Virus record (IMG/VR): IMGVR_UViG_3300035698_022475
Span: 49,459 to 113,458 of that record
Reading direction: 5' to 3' (one strand)
Length of the DNA stretch: 64,000 bases
Origin: a virus
Under the pieces are notes generated by a model that was not told where the DNA came from, ran no database searches, and saw only the letters and a list, made by a program, of their open reading frames with translations. Both the position numbers and the translations under genes were made by a program. Below, piece after piece: positions 17,616 to 25,960 of the stretch (its first letter is position 1; the number at the start of each line of letters is the position of its first letter).

Positions 17616-17826
17616 GCTGGGATGGCCTCTTGCCGCGTTCATGTGCGGCATCGTCTTCATGATGGGTATCAGTACCATGTGGTACCTGGGCAAGCAGGCC
17701 GCCGCCGACATCGCGGTCAGAGGCTACGCGATGGTGGGGAAGGTCGCGGGACTCGCAGGTACCGCAGTAGAGGCCCTCAAACCAAAAGAAGACGAGGGGG
17801 ATATAGGCCCCCCGCCTTCTGAGTAG
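17455..17826 (+). CDS. Two-helix membrane protein, holin candidate (123 aa)
   Basis: GAGGAGG lies nine bases upstream of this ATG, inside the preceding gene, and the two frames overlap by 161 nt. Two hydrophobic helices (about 30-48 and 56-78) are separated by a short loop, with charged termini and an acidic Pro-rich C-terminus. Topology and size fit class II holins or small membrane anchors; the function is inferred from topology only. It ends directly against the convergent DHH gene. Confidence 0.6.
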   Translation: MTDQEQEVMSQSHRAKVLEKTEKPAFKSKKFLAWLLQQIMMTAMAITALVKQPELGWPLAAFMCGIVFMMGISTMWYLGKQAAADIAVRGYAMVGKVAGLAGTAVEALKPKEDEGDIGPPPSE

Positions 17827-18981
17827 CTACTCCGCGATGCCGTTCAAGGCCTCGTAGACTCCATCCAGTTCTTCTTCTGCATCTGAGTACGAAGCAACCA
17901 GGGCCTCATCATGGCCCCGGCAGTCGTCCCTCTTGGTCCGGAGGCTGAGAACTACCAGTCCCAGGTGGTCTCGAAGCTCCTGGAGGCTCCAGGACTCCGC
18001 CTGGGCCTTCCTGTCGAGCGCCAGGGGCCCTTCCTCCGTCTCGATGTAGCTCGAGAGGTGTTCCCAGTCCGTCTGGAAGCCTGCGGCCCCCCTGTGGCCT
18101 CCTCCGGACTTGCTGGGGCCCTCATAGCCGAGTTGCTTGGCCAGCGCGCTACAATCGATCTTGGGGTTCTCTGTAAAGAGCGTAACACGCCAGAATTTTC
18201 CTTTGACGTGAGTGTACGCAACCATCAAATCAATGCCCGACAGATCATGGACCCGCGCAAACATCAGGCTGTTGGCGTGGCTCAGATTGGCGATGACCGC
18301 CGAATGGCCGGCGAACTTCCCTCGGTAGGAGGTAACCCCCAACATGGAGTCTTCCTTCCGGGTTTGATACCGGCGCATCACCGAACCCTGCCCGATCAGG
18401 TTCCCGAGTTGTCCCCGAGTCTGCACTCCAGTAGAATCCTGCAGCGCCGTCTCCAGGAGATTGAACCAGAATGTAATATTCTTGTGAGGTCGAGTATCTA
18501 AGGAGAAGAGGTACGTCTGAAGCGGCAACACCTCGTGCTCCCACTTTGCTTCGTCGTCTCGTCGGAACGTATCCCAGGTGCCAATAAGGTCCAGGAGCTG
18601 CGGCATCTTCTCCTTCGGGAAGAAATACTTCCATGTCAGTTCACACCCGGACAAGGAGATGGAGCGCTTCCCTGAGATCTCCTCGAGTCCAAAGTCTTTC
18701 TCACAGTCGATACTGGTCTGGTGGTGGTCTATCCAGACCATGCGCTCGCCTACCTGACGACACATTTCTGCCATCTGCTCGTACGGTTGCAGGCAGAAGT
18801 CCACGACGTACACCATGTCCTCATCGTAGTTGACGTTCTGGTCAGTCAGCTTCAGCCCGTTATTGATTCGCAAGAAGTGAATATCCGAGGAGGGTACCCC
18901 GCGCTTAACGAGGGCCAGGTAAACCACGGCTGCAGCCGCGTGTCCGTCGGAGTCCACGTGGTGAATGATGTGATGTTGCAT
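17827..18981 (-). CDS. DHH-DHHA1 family phosphoesterase (384 aa)
   Basis: HHVDSDGHA (7-15), VYVVDF near 58 and the signature WIDHHQ near 88 give the metal-binding DHH motifs. GGGHRGAAGF near 300 is the DHHA1 glycine-histidine motif. The family includes NrnA-type nanoRNases, pAp phosphatases and cyclic-dinucleotide phosphodiesterases. Which substrate applies here cannot be read from motifs. A phage copy could recycle short oligonucleotides or degrade cyclic signalling nucleotides used in host defence (inference). The C-terminal 80 residues are an extra charged extension. Confidence 0.85.
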   Translation of the reverse strand: MQHHIIHHVDSDGHAAAAVVYLALVKRGVPSSDIHFLRINNGLKLTDQNVNYDEDMVYVVDFCLQPYEQMAEMCRQVGERMVWIDHHQTSIDCEKDFGLEEISGKRSISLSGCELTWKYFFPKEKMPQLLDLIGTWDTFRRDDEAKWEHEVLPLQTYLFSLDTRPHKNITFWFNLLETALQDSTGVQTRGQLGNLIGQGSVMRRYQTRKEDSMLGVTSYRGKFAGHSAVIANLSHANSLMFARVHDLSGIDLMVAYTHVKGKFWRVTLFTENPKIDCSALAKQLGYEGPSKSGGGHRGAAGFQTDWEHLSSYIETEEGPLALDRKAQAESWSLQELRDHLGLVVLSLRTKRDDCRGHDEALVASYSDAEEELDGVYEALNGIAE

Positions 18982-18982
18982 G

Positions 18983-20326
18983 CTATTTCAACTTCCTTGT
19001 TCTCTCTGTGACTGGCGCCATCTCGGGACCACGCCAATGGGGTTTGATCCAAGTAGGTTTCCGGAGTTTGCGGTCCTTTCCGTACGCCTGAGAACGCCAA
19101 TGGCCTGAGACCATATAGCGCACCTTTTGCTTGCTTCCAGTTCCGTGCTCGTCTCCTTCTTCGGACTCTTTCTTCCTGTCGATGGTGAACGAGCCTCCCA
19201 AGTAAATATGCTGCTCGTTGTCGGGGCGCTCTCGTAGTCGCCCAAACAGTTTCTGTCGCTTCTTGCCCTTCGCCCGCATCGCGCGCTCGTGCAGAGTTCT
19301 GTAGTCTTTAGATGCGTGCCGGAATACCTGGTCCGACTCGGATGACGTCACGTAGAGTACTACGTTCATGATGTAACGAAACGCTTCCACAGTGTGGCTG
19401 TACATCATATTCCAGATGTCTCGGTGTACCTCAGCAACCTCAGACGCTATCTCTATGTCGCCAGCATCGGTCACTAGGATTTGGTCAGACTTCTCTCCCA
19501 AGGCGTGAGCTGCCGTGTGCTTCAAGCACGTATCTACAGTCTCTCCCTCCTTGAGAAGCACTGTGAAGTGGTAGATGGCGTCATCATAGGGAAGTCCCTC
19601 TCCATTCTCGTTCTTGCCAGCAACCATCACAATACGCCATGCTCTCGGAGACCGCAGACAGTCCTCCGATATGTACGCTCCTGCTGCTGAATGCCAAGAA
19701 GTCAACTCGTTGTAGATGCGGAACTTGGAAGGCAGCTCTATGTAGATGGCCGGGAACGGCAATCGCAAGTAGTCTGCGGGATAGTTCTTGATTGCTGTAT
19801 GTTCCGGAAGAAGAGCCCACTCCAGTTCTGGGGCTACCTCGTAAATCTTTTTTCCGTAGTGTTCAAGTGCTTTGAAGTGGAACTTTGAAATCAAGGAAGC
19901 GAATACCGTCATCCGCAACTGCTCCTGAAGGAGGGGGGTAGCGTCCGGACCCCCCATGATCTGCACCATAGTGTGAATCAGAAACGCGAAAGGTGTAGCA
20001 TGAGAAAACGTGGCGAAAGACGCTGCAACCTCCGTATTTCCCCGCGCTAAGAAGCGCTCGTACAAGTCATCAAAGACAACCCACGGAACGACGGACATCA
20101 TGTAGCTCGTCTGTAGTGGGCTCCGCGAAACATCTTTCTCGTGTTCGCGCAGATCGAACAATAGGAAAGACCGCAGCGCGGTCTCGAATTTCTTCTCGAA
20201 GTCTGCTTTCCCGTCCGTGAGCGGATTGAGATCAGTTTCTTTTTTGGTCTTAGCCCAGACCTGTGAAATTTGATTCACGTAGGGTTCGAAGAATCGGTTG
20301 AGAACTTCGAAGTGTGCTTCAGCCAT
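18983..20326 (-). CDS. AcrVA2-like protein (447 aa), candidate
   Basis: No enzyme motif is present. Two blocks resemble what I remember of AcrVA2-type anti-CRISPR relatives in phages and plasmids: LPFPAIYIELP in the middle (near 190), and a C-terminal block with GHWRSQAYG followed by WIKPHWRG. AcrVA2 inhibits Cas12a production by acting on its mRNA during translation. This relative is longer than the Moraxella protein and could have another role. The gene starts behind AGGAGG and an extended -10 promoter and is co-oriented with the DHH gene one base downstream. Confidence 0.45.
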   Translation of the reverse strand: MAEAHFEVLNRFFEPYVNQISQVWAKTKKETDLNPLTDGKADFEKKFETALRSFLLFDLREHEKDVSRSPLQTSYMMSVVPWVVFDDLYERFLARGNTEVAASFATFSHATPFAFLIHTMVQIMGGPDATPLLQEQLRMTVFASLISKFHFKALEHYGKKIYEVAPELEWALLPEHTAIKNYPADYLRLPFPAIYIELPSKFRIYNELTSWHSAAGAYISEDCLRSPRAWRIVMVAGKNENGEGLPYDDAIYHFTVLLKEGETVDTCLKHTAAHALGEKSDQILVTDAGDIEIASEVAEVHRDIWNMMYSHTVEAFRYIMNVVLYVTSSESDQVFRHASKDYRTLHERAMRAKGKKRQKLFGRLRERPDNEQHIYLGGSFTIDRKKESEEGDEHGTGSKQKVRYMVSGHWRSQAYGKDRKLRKPTWIKPHWRGPEMAPVTERTRKLK

Positions 20327-20345
20327 ATTGTTTACCTCCTATATA

Positions 20346-20354
20346 CGTATACCA
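20346..20354 (-). promoter_or_regulatory. Extended -10 promoter for the AcrVA2-like/DHH unit
   Basis: On the minus strand TTTTGG precedes TATACG, giving TGG plus a near-consensus -10 about 20 bp before the ATG at 20326. AGGAGG lies in the short leader. It belongs to the recurring TTTTGGTA-type promoter set. Confidence 0.6.
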
Positions 20355-20385
20355 AAATACCCTACAATTTGAGTGGAGGTACCGA

Positions 20386-20964
20386 ATGCCATATTTTCCT
20401 AACGAGTTGGACACCCTCTCCCCTTCGGAGAAGTTTAAGAAGATCTACTACCAAGAAGCGCGCATGTTCGACGTAGCTGAAGTACACGCCAAGGACAAGA
20501 AGTGGAAGCCCCTCTGGGCGGTCCTGGGCTTCTTCATGCGTATTCTAAGCCGTGGGAAAGTAAAAGATCAGCAGCACGCCTACATCACAACACTGGGCAA
20601 CAAGATCTTCTATCCCGCGGGTTGGCAGATAGATAAGGCTTCCGAACATGACTGCGCAGCCCTACGCCACGAACTTTGTCACGTCGGACAATACCGGAAA
20701 CTCGGATTCGGTAGGGTGTGGCTGGGCTTCATTGTCTTCTTGTTCTTGTACCTGTTCGTCTTCTTTCCTATTGGTGTCGCTTGGTTCCGTTGGAGATTCG
20801 AAAGAGTAGCCTACAAAGCAGGCTGGGAGGCTGCGAAAGAATTCAATCTCGAGTGGCGACCTAACCTCAACGACTACTGTGAGGCTATGACTGGGCCCCG
20901 CTACATTTGGGCATGGCCCTTCAAGTACCAGGTGTGTCGGTGGTTTAGGAAGAACTGTAAATAA
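20386..20964 (+). CDS. Membrane protein with HExxH metallopeptidase-like motif (192 aa)
   Basis: I chose ATG 20386 because GTGGAGG lies just upstream; an in-frame start at 20314 would overlap the divergent gene. RHELCHVGQ places HExxH at 95-99, directly before a long hydrophobic segment (about 108-130). A third zinc ligand is not obvious. A small integral-membrane metalloprotease or a catalytically dead relative is inferred. It stands alone between a divergent gene and a two-way terminator. Confidence 0.65.
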   Translation: MPYFPNELDTLSPSEKFKKIYYQEARMFDVAEVHAKDKKWKPLWAVLGFFMRILSRGKVKDQQHAYITTLGNKIFYPAGWQIDKASEHDCAALRHELCHVGQYRKLGFGRVWLGFIVFLFLYLFVFFPIGVAWFRWRFERVAYKAGWEAAKEFNLEWRPNLNDYCEAMTGPRYIWAWPFKYQVCRWFRKNCK

Positions 20965-21006
20965 AAAAAAGATCACGCGGTGCACGGGAGCATGCGTGAT
21001 CTTTAT
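20963..21006. terminator. Bidirectional terminator between convergent units
   Basis: AAAGATCACGC (20968-20978) pairs perfectly with GCGTGATCTTT (20994-21004), with A-run and T-run on the two flanks. It serves the plus-strand gene ending at 20964. On the minus strand it can stop transcripts leaving the 21073 gene. Confidence 0.85.
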
Positions 21007-21057
21007 GAGAATGACTAGCAACTAAAAACTACAATAACTATGATGTTTTTTCAAGAG

Positions 21058-21070
21058 TTTACGACGTAAA
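21058..21070. repeat. TTTACGACGTAAA palindrome, copy 1
   Basis: A 13-bp dyad (TTTACG-A-CGTAAA) just after the stop of the minus-strand gene at 21073. Two more perfect copies occur near 31.2 kb and 50.1 kb. A binding site or weak hairpin is possible. Confidence 0.5.
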
Positions 21071-21072
21071 AC

Positions 21073-21444
21073 TTAAGGGGGAGCTTCGGCCTCATTCTTG
21101 ATTCTCTCAAGCTCCTCCCGCACATCGAACAGCATTGTGTACTTACAGTGGTCGCATTTCACCGCAACGAAGATGTCCTTTGTAGGGAAATTTCCCATCG
21201 GACCAGCCCCCCGCAGGCTGATCAGAAGCCCTAAGAATGGAGATACTACCCATCCCGCGTGGCTACAAACAGGGCACTGGATATGTTTTCCGGGAGCGAA
21301 TCGCTGCCGGTACACCTTGAAGAATTTATCATCCACATCAGGCAGAGTAGACGCAGCGTACTCCAAAGCCTCCTTTGGAACTGCTCCGTCCATCATCTGC
21401 GAAAACTTATTGACGTCAAAACCTCCAAACTCATCAGCCCCCAT
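21073..21444 (-). CDS. Zinc-ribbon protein (123 aa)
   Basis: CPVC near residue 57 and CDHC near 97 form the two knuckles of a zinc ribbon, with a hydrophobic glycine-rich stretch between them. The N-terminal 50 residues are helical. It overlaps the next upstream gene by 11 nt. Function unknown. Confidence 0.65.
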   Translation of the reverse strand: MGADEFGGFDVNKFSQMMDGAVPKEALEYAASTLPDVDDKFFKVYRQRFAPGKHIQCPVCSHAGWVVSPFLGLLISLRGAGPMGNFPTKDIFVAVKCDHCKYTMLFDVREELERIKNEAEAPP

Positions 21445-21643
21445 CGTCGACTCCCTCCTCTGTGACGTCCGTAACCGTAATGGTCTGCTCCTCTAGAATG
21501 GCCTCAAGGACTCCGCTAATCATCCCGTTATCAATAAGATGGTCAACGCCCTCGTTCACAACGCCCTCGAAGTCGTAGAGGGTATGCCCCCCGTAGTTGT
21601 CGTACTCCAGGTCCAGCACGACTCGTATCTTCGTCTTTGCCAT
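21434..21643 (-). CDS. Small acidic protein (69 aa)
   Basis: The start is set at ATG 21643 because AGAGGAGG lies directly upstream. The product starts MAKTKIRVVLDLEYDN, followed by an amphipathic helix and an acidic tail. This pattern is common among small phage proteins of unknown role. Confidence 0.65.
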   Translation of the reverse strand: MAKTKIRVVLDLEYDNYGGHTLYDFEGVVNEGVDHLIDNGMISGVLEAILEEQTITVTDVTEEGVDDGG

Positions 21644-21672
21644 GAGTATTCCTCCTCTCATTTAGTAGCTAA

Positions 21673-22392
21673 TCATAGGCCAACTCGAGACAGATAGATG
21701 TGTAAAAACGCCTGCTCTTCCGAAGGCACCACATCCCAATCTCCTTTGTGTTTGTGGATCTTCTTGGCTATGTGGAGAGCGCGAGACTCTTCCGCCTCCA
21801 TCCAGCGGCACGTTTCTTCTCTCCAAGAACCACACCAGCCCGAGATAGGCTCGTAGCGCCGATGGAGGCGCTGCATATCCACCAAGTTGTCAGGGGAAAC
21901 AGTATCCCAGATGTCGTTCCACACGGCTCCATAGTGCACCCCTTGTGGGGGCTGATACTGGAGCGCATTTCCTTGAATGATTTCGACACGTCCGGGGAAC
22001 TTCTTCTTGTAGTGTTTTCCTACAAGCGCAATGACTTCTGGAGCAAACTCGATAACTGTGACCTTCGTTACGTCAGCAGATAAGCACAGTGCATTAAGTA
22101 CGACTCCCAAGCCAAGGCCGTTCACGAGAACGTGTCCCCGGCCTTTCTTGGCGATTTCCAAATGATCTCTGAGTTCACTGGGGGTATCGGACATCACCGT
22201 AATGTCTTTCTCGCCCGACCCCCGCAAGAGAGCTGTGTAGTCTCCAGCCTCAACACGCATGTCTTCGGTTCCGCGCAGGGAAGACTTTAGGTTATAGACC
22301 GCTGCTTGCTCGTGGGAAACTGTGAATTTGTGAATACGGTAGTTACCGACTTGCTTTTCAGGAAGATCCTTTACCTTCGGCAGTAGTTTCAT
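21673..22392 (-). CDS. Class I SAM-dependent methyltransferase / spermidine-synthase-like (239 aa)
   Basis: The start is set at ATG 22392 (GGAG upstream), inside the 3' end of the preceding gene. The glycine-rich motif I is LVNGLGLGVV near 105, and TVIEFAPEV supplies the acidic residue for the ribose. A VWNDIWDT block follows where spermidine synthases have their acidic catalytic motif. The fold is clear but the acceptor substrate is not: DNA, protein, polyamine and small molecules all remain possible. Confidence 0.75.
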   Translation of the reverse strand: MKLLPKVKDLPEKQVGNYRIHKFTVSHEQAAVYNLKSSLRGTEDMRVEAGDYTALLRGSGEKDITVMSDTPSELRDHLEIAKKGRGHVLVNGLGLGVVLNALCLSADVTKVTVIEFAPEVIALVGKHYKKKFPGRVEIIQGNALQYQPPQGVHYGAVWNDIWDTVSPDNLVDMQRLHRRYEPISGWCGSWREETCRWMEAEESRALHIAKKIHKHKGDWDVVPSEEQAFLHIYLSRVGL

Positions 22393-22978
22393 CTTTCTTG
22401 CTCCAGAGTTTATCAAGATACTTTTTCCTTTCCTCCATGTAGGCGGTTATTGCTGAGAACGTGACTAAGTTCCCCGCATGAGCATCGACGCCTACGTCCA
22501 TACTCATCCCCCACGGTTCCAACTTCTTGTGTACATGCCCGTAGAGGTGCCAAGACCCGTGGTACGAAGCATTCCAGGACCGCATAGGATAATGACAAAG
22601 AACAATGCGCTTACCCTCAACGGTAACCTCTTGTATTTGGTTCCACCTAATTTCGAGCGGATGCTCACTCAGGGAGCGCAGCTCAAATTTTGGGTCGTTC
22701 TCTTTGGCGCCATCATACTCCCGCAGCCAGCGGTCATGATTACCGGGAATCAGAATAATGCGCCCGCGCAGTAGTTCGATGATTTCCTGCACCTGGTAAA
22801 GATTACCAAAGCACAAGTCTCCCAGATGATAAACAGTATCGTCGTCTCCCGCAGTTTCATTCCAGGCGTTGATGTACGCGGCGTTCATCTCAAAGATGTT
22901 ATTGTAGGGCCGCGTCTCTGTCTGGTATTGCAGGATATTACGATGTCGAAAATGTTGGTCAGAAGTAAACAGTTCCAT
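22358..22978 (-). CDS. Calcineurin-like metallophosphoesterase (206 aa)
   Basis: SDQHFRHRNI at 6-15, GDL near 54, GNHD near 80, HYP near 133 and GHVH near 148 supply the full set of metal ligands of the phage-type metallophosphoesterases. Substrates of such phage enzymes are often cyclic phosphates or RNA ends. The specific one is unknown. It overlaps the methyltransferase by 35 nt, so the two are coupled. Confidence 0.88.
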   Translation of the reverse strand: MELFTSDQHFRHRNILQYQTETRPYNNIFEMNAAYINAWNETAGDDDTVYHLGDLCFGNLYQVQEIIELLRGRIILIPGNHDRWLREYDGAKENDPKFELRSLSEHPLEIRWNQIQEVTVEGKRIVLCHYPMRSWNASYHGSWHLYGHVHKKLEPWGMSMDVGVDAHAGNLVTFSAITAYMEERKKYLDKLWSKKDETTAEGKGSS

Positions 22979-22985
22979 TGTTCTA

Positions 22986-23492
22986 CTATCCCATCAGTTC
23001 GGGGTAATCGAATTTCTTTCCGAGTGCTTCCGTAATATAGATCTTCTTGTCAGACATTCCAGTACACTCCCGGCCTATGTCGTTACGCAAATGTGCGTGT
23101 GACGGAACACGGAGTCTCTGGTAAACAAAATCAATCCCTTCAATGGTTGGCCTATAAAGACCACAAGCAGCATTCCCCCGGTTGGTGTCGTCGGAACGCT
23201 CAATTAAATCCCAATAGATAAGCAGAGAACCATTTGTACCACCTACCTTCAAGTGGTTGTTCTCACGCAGAATCTCCTCCGTCGAGTACCACTTCGGATG
23301 CTGCTGATACTTCTTCACCAGCTTGATCAGGAAGAGTGCCATCTCCGCGTGCAGGGGGCGCGCATAGATCTTCACCAGGCGATTGCAGTTTGGGCAAACA
23401 CACCCCTCGTCCGCTAGACTCATTGTCAGTTCGCGCACCTTCTTCAGCGAGGCCTCCTCGCTGATCACTACTCTCTTTACTTTTTTTGTCAT
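22986..23492 (-). CDS. Unknown protein with CPNC knuckle and winged-helix-like part (168 aa)
   Basis: CVCPNCNRLV near 31-40 may bind zinc. Residues 48-130 alternate helix and strand in a way that suits a winged helix (WYSTEEILRENNHLKVGG). ATG has TAGGA upstream. Its first 77 codons overlap the 3' part of the next upstream gene in another frame. No function assigned. Confidence 0.65.
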   Translation of the reverse strand: MTKKVKRVVISEEASLKKVRELTMSLADEGCVCPNCNRLVKIYARPLHAEMALFLIKLVKKYQQHPKWYSTEEILRENNHLKVGGTNGSLLIYWDLIERSDDTNRGNAACGLYRPTIEGIDFVYQRLRVPSHAHLRNDIGRECTGMSDKKIYITEALGKKFDYPELMG

Positions 23493-23736
23493 GTTGTATT
23501 CCTACCTCTTGCTCGAGCGTTTCGATCCTCTTGTCGTGTTCTTCTAAAACCTCTGAGATTGCTCGTTCCCTCTCGGCTCCGGCCTTCAAGAGGTGCTGGT
23601 TGAGCTTTGTGGTTTCGTTAAGCATACCAAGGAGCTTCGTTACGTCGATTCGTTTGGTGTTTTTCCGTTCTTCACGTTGGGCTTTATTGTGGGTCTTCCG
23701 CTTGTTTCTGTCTGTTGTAGTTTTAGTTCTACTCAT
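23263..23736 (-). CDS. Basic coiled-coil protein with overprinted tail (157 aa)
   Basis: Residues 1-30 are strongly basic and about 35-80 form a coiled coil. The C-terminal half, overlapping the next gene by 230 nt, is low-complexity and may owe its sequence to that gene. ATG overlaps the upstream stop (ATGA). The first half fills what would otherwise be an empty gap, so a gene here is likely; its real end is less sure. Confidence 0.5.
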   Translation of the reverse strand: MSRTKTTTDRNKRKTHNKAQREERKNTKRIDVTKLLGMLNETTKLNQHLLKAGAERERAISEVLEEHDKRIETLEQEVGIQHDKKSKESSDQRGGLAEEGARTDNESSGRGVCLPKLQSPGEDLCAPPARGDGTLPDQAGEEVSAASEVVLDGGDSA

Positions 23737-24197
23737 TCGGTGTCTCGCTTTCGACCCACACTGCGTTCGATGTAGGCCATCATGTCTTCAAGGTCGAGGT
23801 TGTTCAGCCTGCTCAGAAATACTGGGAGGGGCACTTGGGTTTCCTGGGGTTTGAACAGGGTGTTCTTCAGCGACCAGTGAGGAGAGATGAAAATACTGAG
23901 GCGTTCATGTCCGTCGATGATGTCAATAGTGTAACGGTAAAAGCTGTGGCGTTTAGATTGGAATTGGGTTTGAAACCATTCAATGACCTCAAAGCAATCC
24001 GTGAGGCTTATGGAATTTACCACAAAGCCTAATGTTCCCCTCCGTCGGTACTCCCCGCGAATGAGTACTGCATTGTAATTAGTGAGGTGCTCGAACTTTT
24101 CAAAAAGAAAGAGACACGCTTTGCGCATATTAGTGATGTAGTTGCACGTCTGGTGAAACGCTCGTTGCGCTGGATCCAAGTAGGTCTCCTTGCCCAC
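23733..24197 (-). CDS. Unknown protein (154 aa)
   Basis: A GTG start without a visible Shine-Dalgarno; no ATG exists upstream in frame. The product is mixed alpha/beta with several aromatic residues. The start is doubtful because the reading frame stays protein-like for about 17 codons upstream of the GTG. Confidence 0.55.
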   Translation of the reverse strand: MGKETYLDPAQRAFHQTCNYITNMRKACLFLFEKFEHLTNYNAVLIRGEYRRRGTLGFVVNSISLTDCFEVIEWFQTQFQSKRHSFYRYTIDIIDGHERLSIFISPHWSLKNTLFKPQETQVPLPVFLSRLNNLDLEDMMAYIERSVGRKRDTE

Positions 24198-24247
24198 GTA
24201 AACTGGGCGGTTCGGATTCGTCCTCTTGTACCAGGGAAAGGTACGTT

Positions 24248-24628
24248 TTAATCGAGGTAGAACACGGCGAGGTGGAGAAGGCCATTGCCTCCATCTGCTA
24301 CGCGGCGCTCGCAGATACTGCCGCCACTCTTGGCGAACTCCTTCTCTTCAGTCCACTCTGCATATGCTCTTTCGAGCGATGCCGCGTCCCTGTGCTGGAA
24401 GAGCTTCAGCTTCTCATGCACATCTTTGACCGGAACGGGGGGCTCAGCTTCCGGAGCAACGGGAGGAGGTCCTAGCTCCGACGTCTCCGACGTCTCCTCT
24501 TCCGTGGGAAGCTCCTGCACGTCCTCAGCGGGAGGTGGGGTACCTCCGTCTACGCTCTCAGGCTCGGGAGTAGGTTCTTCAGTCTTGGGCTCCGCGGGGA
24601 GCGTTACGTCATCTTTTTTCTTACCCAT
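24248..24628 (-). CDS. Pro/Glu-rich unknown protein (126 aa)
   Basis: The first 70 residues are a low-complexity Pro/Glu/Thr segment, probably disordered. Residues 70-126 are helical with a short C-terminal domain. AGGAGG precedes the ATG. No function recognised. Confidence 0.6.
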   Translation of the reverse strand: MGKKKDDVTLPAEPKTEEPTPEPESVDGGTPPPAEDVQELPTEEETSETSELGPPPVAPEAEPPVPVKDVHEKLKLFQHRDAASLERAYAEWTEEKEFAKSGGSICERRVADGGNGLLHLAVFYLD

Positions 24629-24676
24629 CAGACAGTCCTCCTGTGTTTTGTAGGTTTACGGACGTTAACACATTTT

Positions 24677-24925
24677 TTATGACGTCGGAAGTCTGAGGGC
24701 AAGGAAAGTTATGGTAATATATGGAGTGTCCACGTCCGCAGGACGCGTGGGTCCGTAAACTGTGACCACGTCGGTATTCTGAGACATACTCTGAATTAGA
24801 TACCCTGAAGAATCCATGAGGGTCAACCACATGGTAACCTCGGCTTGCAGAACATCCGCGTTCGCAGCCGGTCGCCGAAAGATCTGGACTATCTTACCTG
24901 CCGGCACGACGCATCCTATCAGCAT
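24677..24925 (-). CDS. Small beta-rich protein (82 aa)
   Basis: This frame was preferred to an overlapping one at 24621-24830 because its composition is protein-like and its ATG follows GAGAGG. It overlaps the 3' end of the NUDIX gene by 32 nt. Residues 5-80 look like a small beta sandwich; a virion decoration or fibre accessory role is possible but not shown. Confidence 0.55.
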   Translation of the reverse strand: MLIGCVVPAGKIVQIFRRPAANADVLQAEVTMWLTLMDSSGYLIQSMSQNTDVVTVYGPTRPADVDTPYITITFLALRLPTS

Positions 24926-25829
24926 GCCTCTCGAGGAGGCGCTCTGCTATCTTCTGGGCCATGCTGGTCTTCGTGACTCCCTCGAACGCTCCGGGCTCTG
25001 TGCCGTCCGAGATGGGCTTCGTCTGGGGCAACGACGACTCCGTAGTAGACCGGGTCTGCGTAAACAAGGTACTACGCTCCGCGGGCCGAGTCGTGGTCAG
25101 GGTGTTCGAAGGATTCGCGGAATCATCCAAGCTCTTCTTTTCCATGATGTCGATTACTTTCTGGGCCCACTTTCGGTCCTGGTCCTTCACTTTCGCAGGG
25201 AGCTTCACATAAGGCACGAAGTGCTTCTTCCAACGGGCTTTTCGTTCCGGCTTTATCTTCTCGGTCTTGGCTACGTCCTTCGCCCATGCTGCCCATTGGT
25301 CATGCTCCAACGCTGCGAGCTGCTCTATCTTGGTGCTCATGCGTGTTTTGAGAGCTTCCCGGAGAGCCTTCAGGCGCTTTTCTCCGAGACCCTTGTGTCC
25401 TGGCTTTGCTTTTGTGATGGCTCGCTCTTGTAGTTCGATGGCGTCTTCGAGCGGCCGGAACTTGATGTTCTTGATATGGTCGGATGGTTCAGACTTCTTG
25501 CCGACCGTCCCCTGAGACATACTTCCGATGGCAAAATACGTCCGAGACCCTCGGTACTTCTTCAGGCGATCTGTCTTCCCTGACTTGCGCCACCCCTCAC
25601 GAACAACCTCGGATTCAGTGAACGGAGAGATACTCAGCCGCTGCACACTCTTGAGCTTGCGTCCCGACTCCTCTTTGAACTCACGTTTAGCAGCCTGAAG
25701 GACCGTCTCACCGCTATCGATTCCTCCGCCGAAAAGGCCGATGCTGTTATCCGGATAAAGGCCCGAGAACACCCTGCCTTTCTCATCCAGCGCAACAACG
25801 TCGACCCGGTTTCGGTAGGGCTTGCCCAT
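24894..25829 (-). CDS. NUDIX hydrolase fused to RyR-like domain (311 aa)
   Basis: The Nudix box runs from GGGIDSGETV at 34 through REFKEESG at 49-56, with all key Glu residues intact. It predicts cleavage of a nucleoside diphosphate linked to another group. At about 165-230 the pattern LAALEHDQWAAW ... VPYVKLP ... DRKWA matches the RyR domain found in phage and bacterial proteins. The last 80 residues are a Ser/Thr/Pro linker and a basic helix. The substrate is unknown. A second RyR-type protein lies at 55133-55867. Confidence 0.78.
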   Translation of the reverse strand: MGKPYRNRVDVVALDEKGRVFSGLYPDNSIGLFGGGIDSGETVLQAAKREFKEESGRKLKSVQRLSISPFTESEVVREGWRKSGKTDRLKKYRGSRTYFAIGSMSQGTVGKKSEPSDHIKNIKFRPLEDAIELQERAITKAKPGHKGLGEKRLKALREALKTRMSTKIEQLAALEHDQWAAWAKDVAKTEKIKPERKARWKKHFVPYVKLPAKVKDQDRKWAQKVIDIMEKKSLDDSANPSNTLTTTRPAERSTLFTQTRSTTESSLPQTKPISDGTEPGAFEGVTKTSMAQKIAERLLERHADRMRRAGR

Positions 25830-25960
25830 CAGCGTTCCAGGAGTTCCCGCACCGTCACTGAACCCTTCTTTATATCGGGAGTATGATCAGCCCACCGCTT
25901 GGCGATTCGCGGATGCTTGGCGAACATGAAGCGCTGTTGTGCTTTTGATTCAAAGGGCAT
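25829..25960 (-). CDS. Small basic protein, MPFESKAQQRFMFA-type (43 aa)
   Basis: A 43-residue frame whose stop shares bases with the ATG of the NUDIX gene (TGATG). The start MPFESKAQQRFMFA, followed by IAKRWADHTP, is a motif I recognise from very short conserved phage and bacterial proteins of unknown role. Good codon structure and coupling support it. Confidence 0.7.
   Translation of the reverse strand: MPFESKAQQRFMFAKHPRIAKRWADHTPDIKKGSVTVRELLER

Noticed and set aside
24621-24830. Minus-strand 69-codon frame
   Set aside because: It competes with the 82-codon frame at 24677-24925, which has a better start and a more protein-like sequence.
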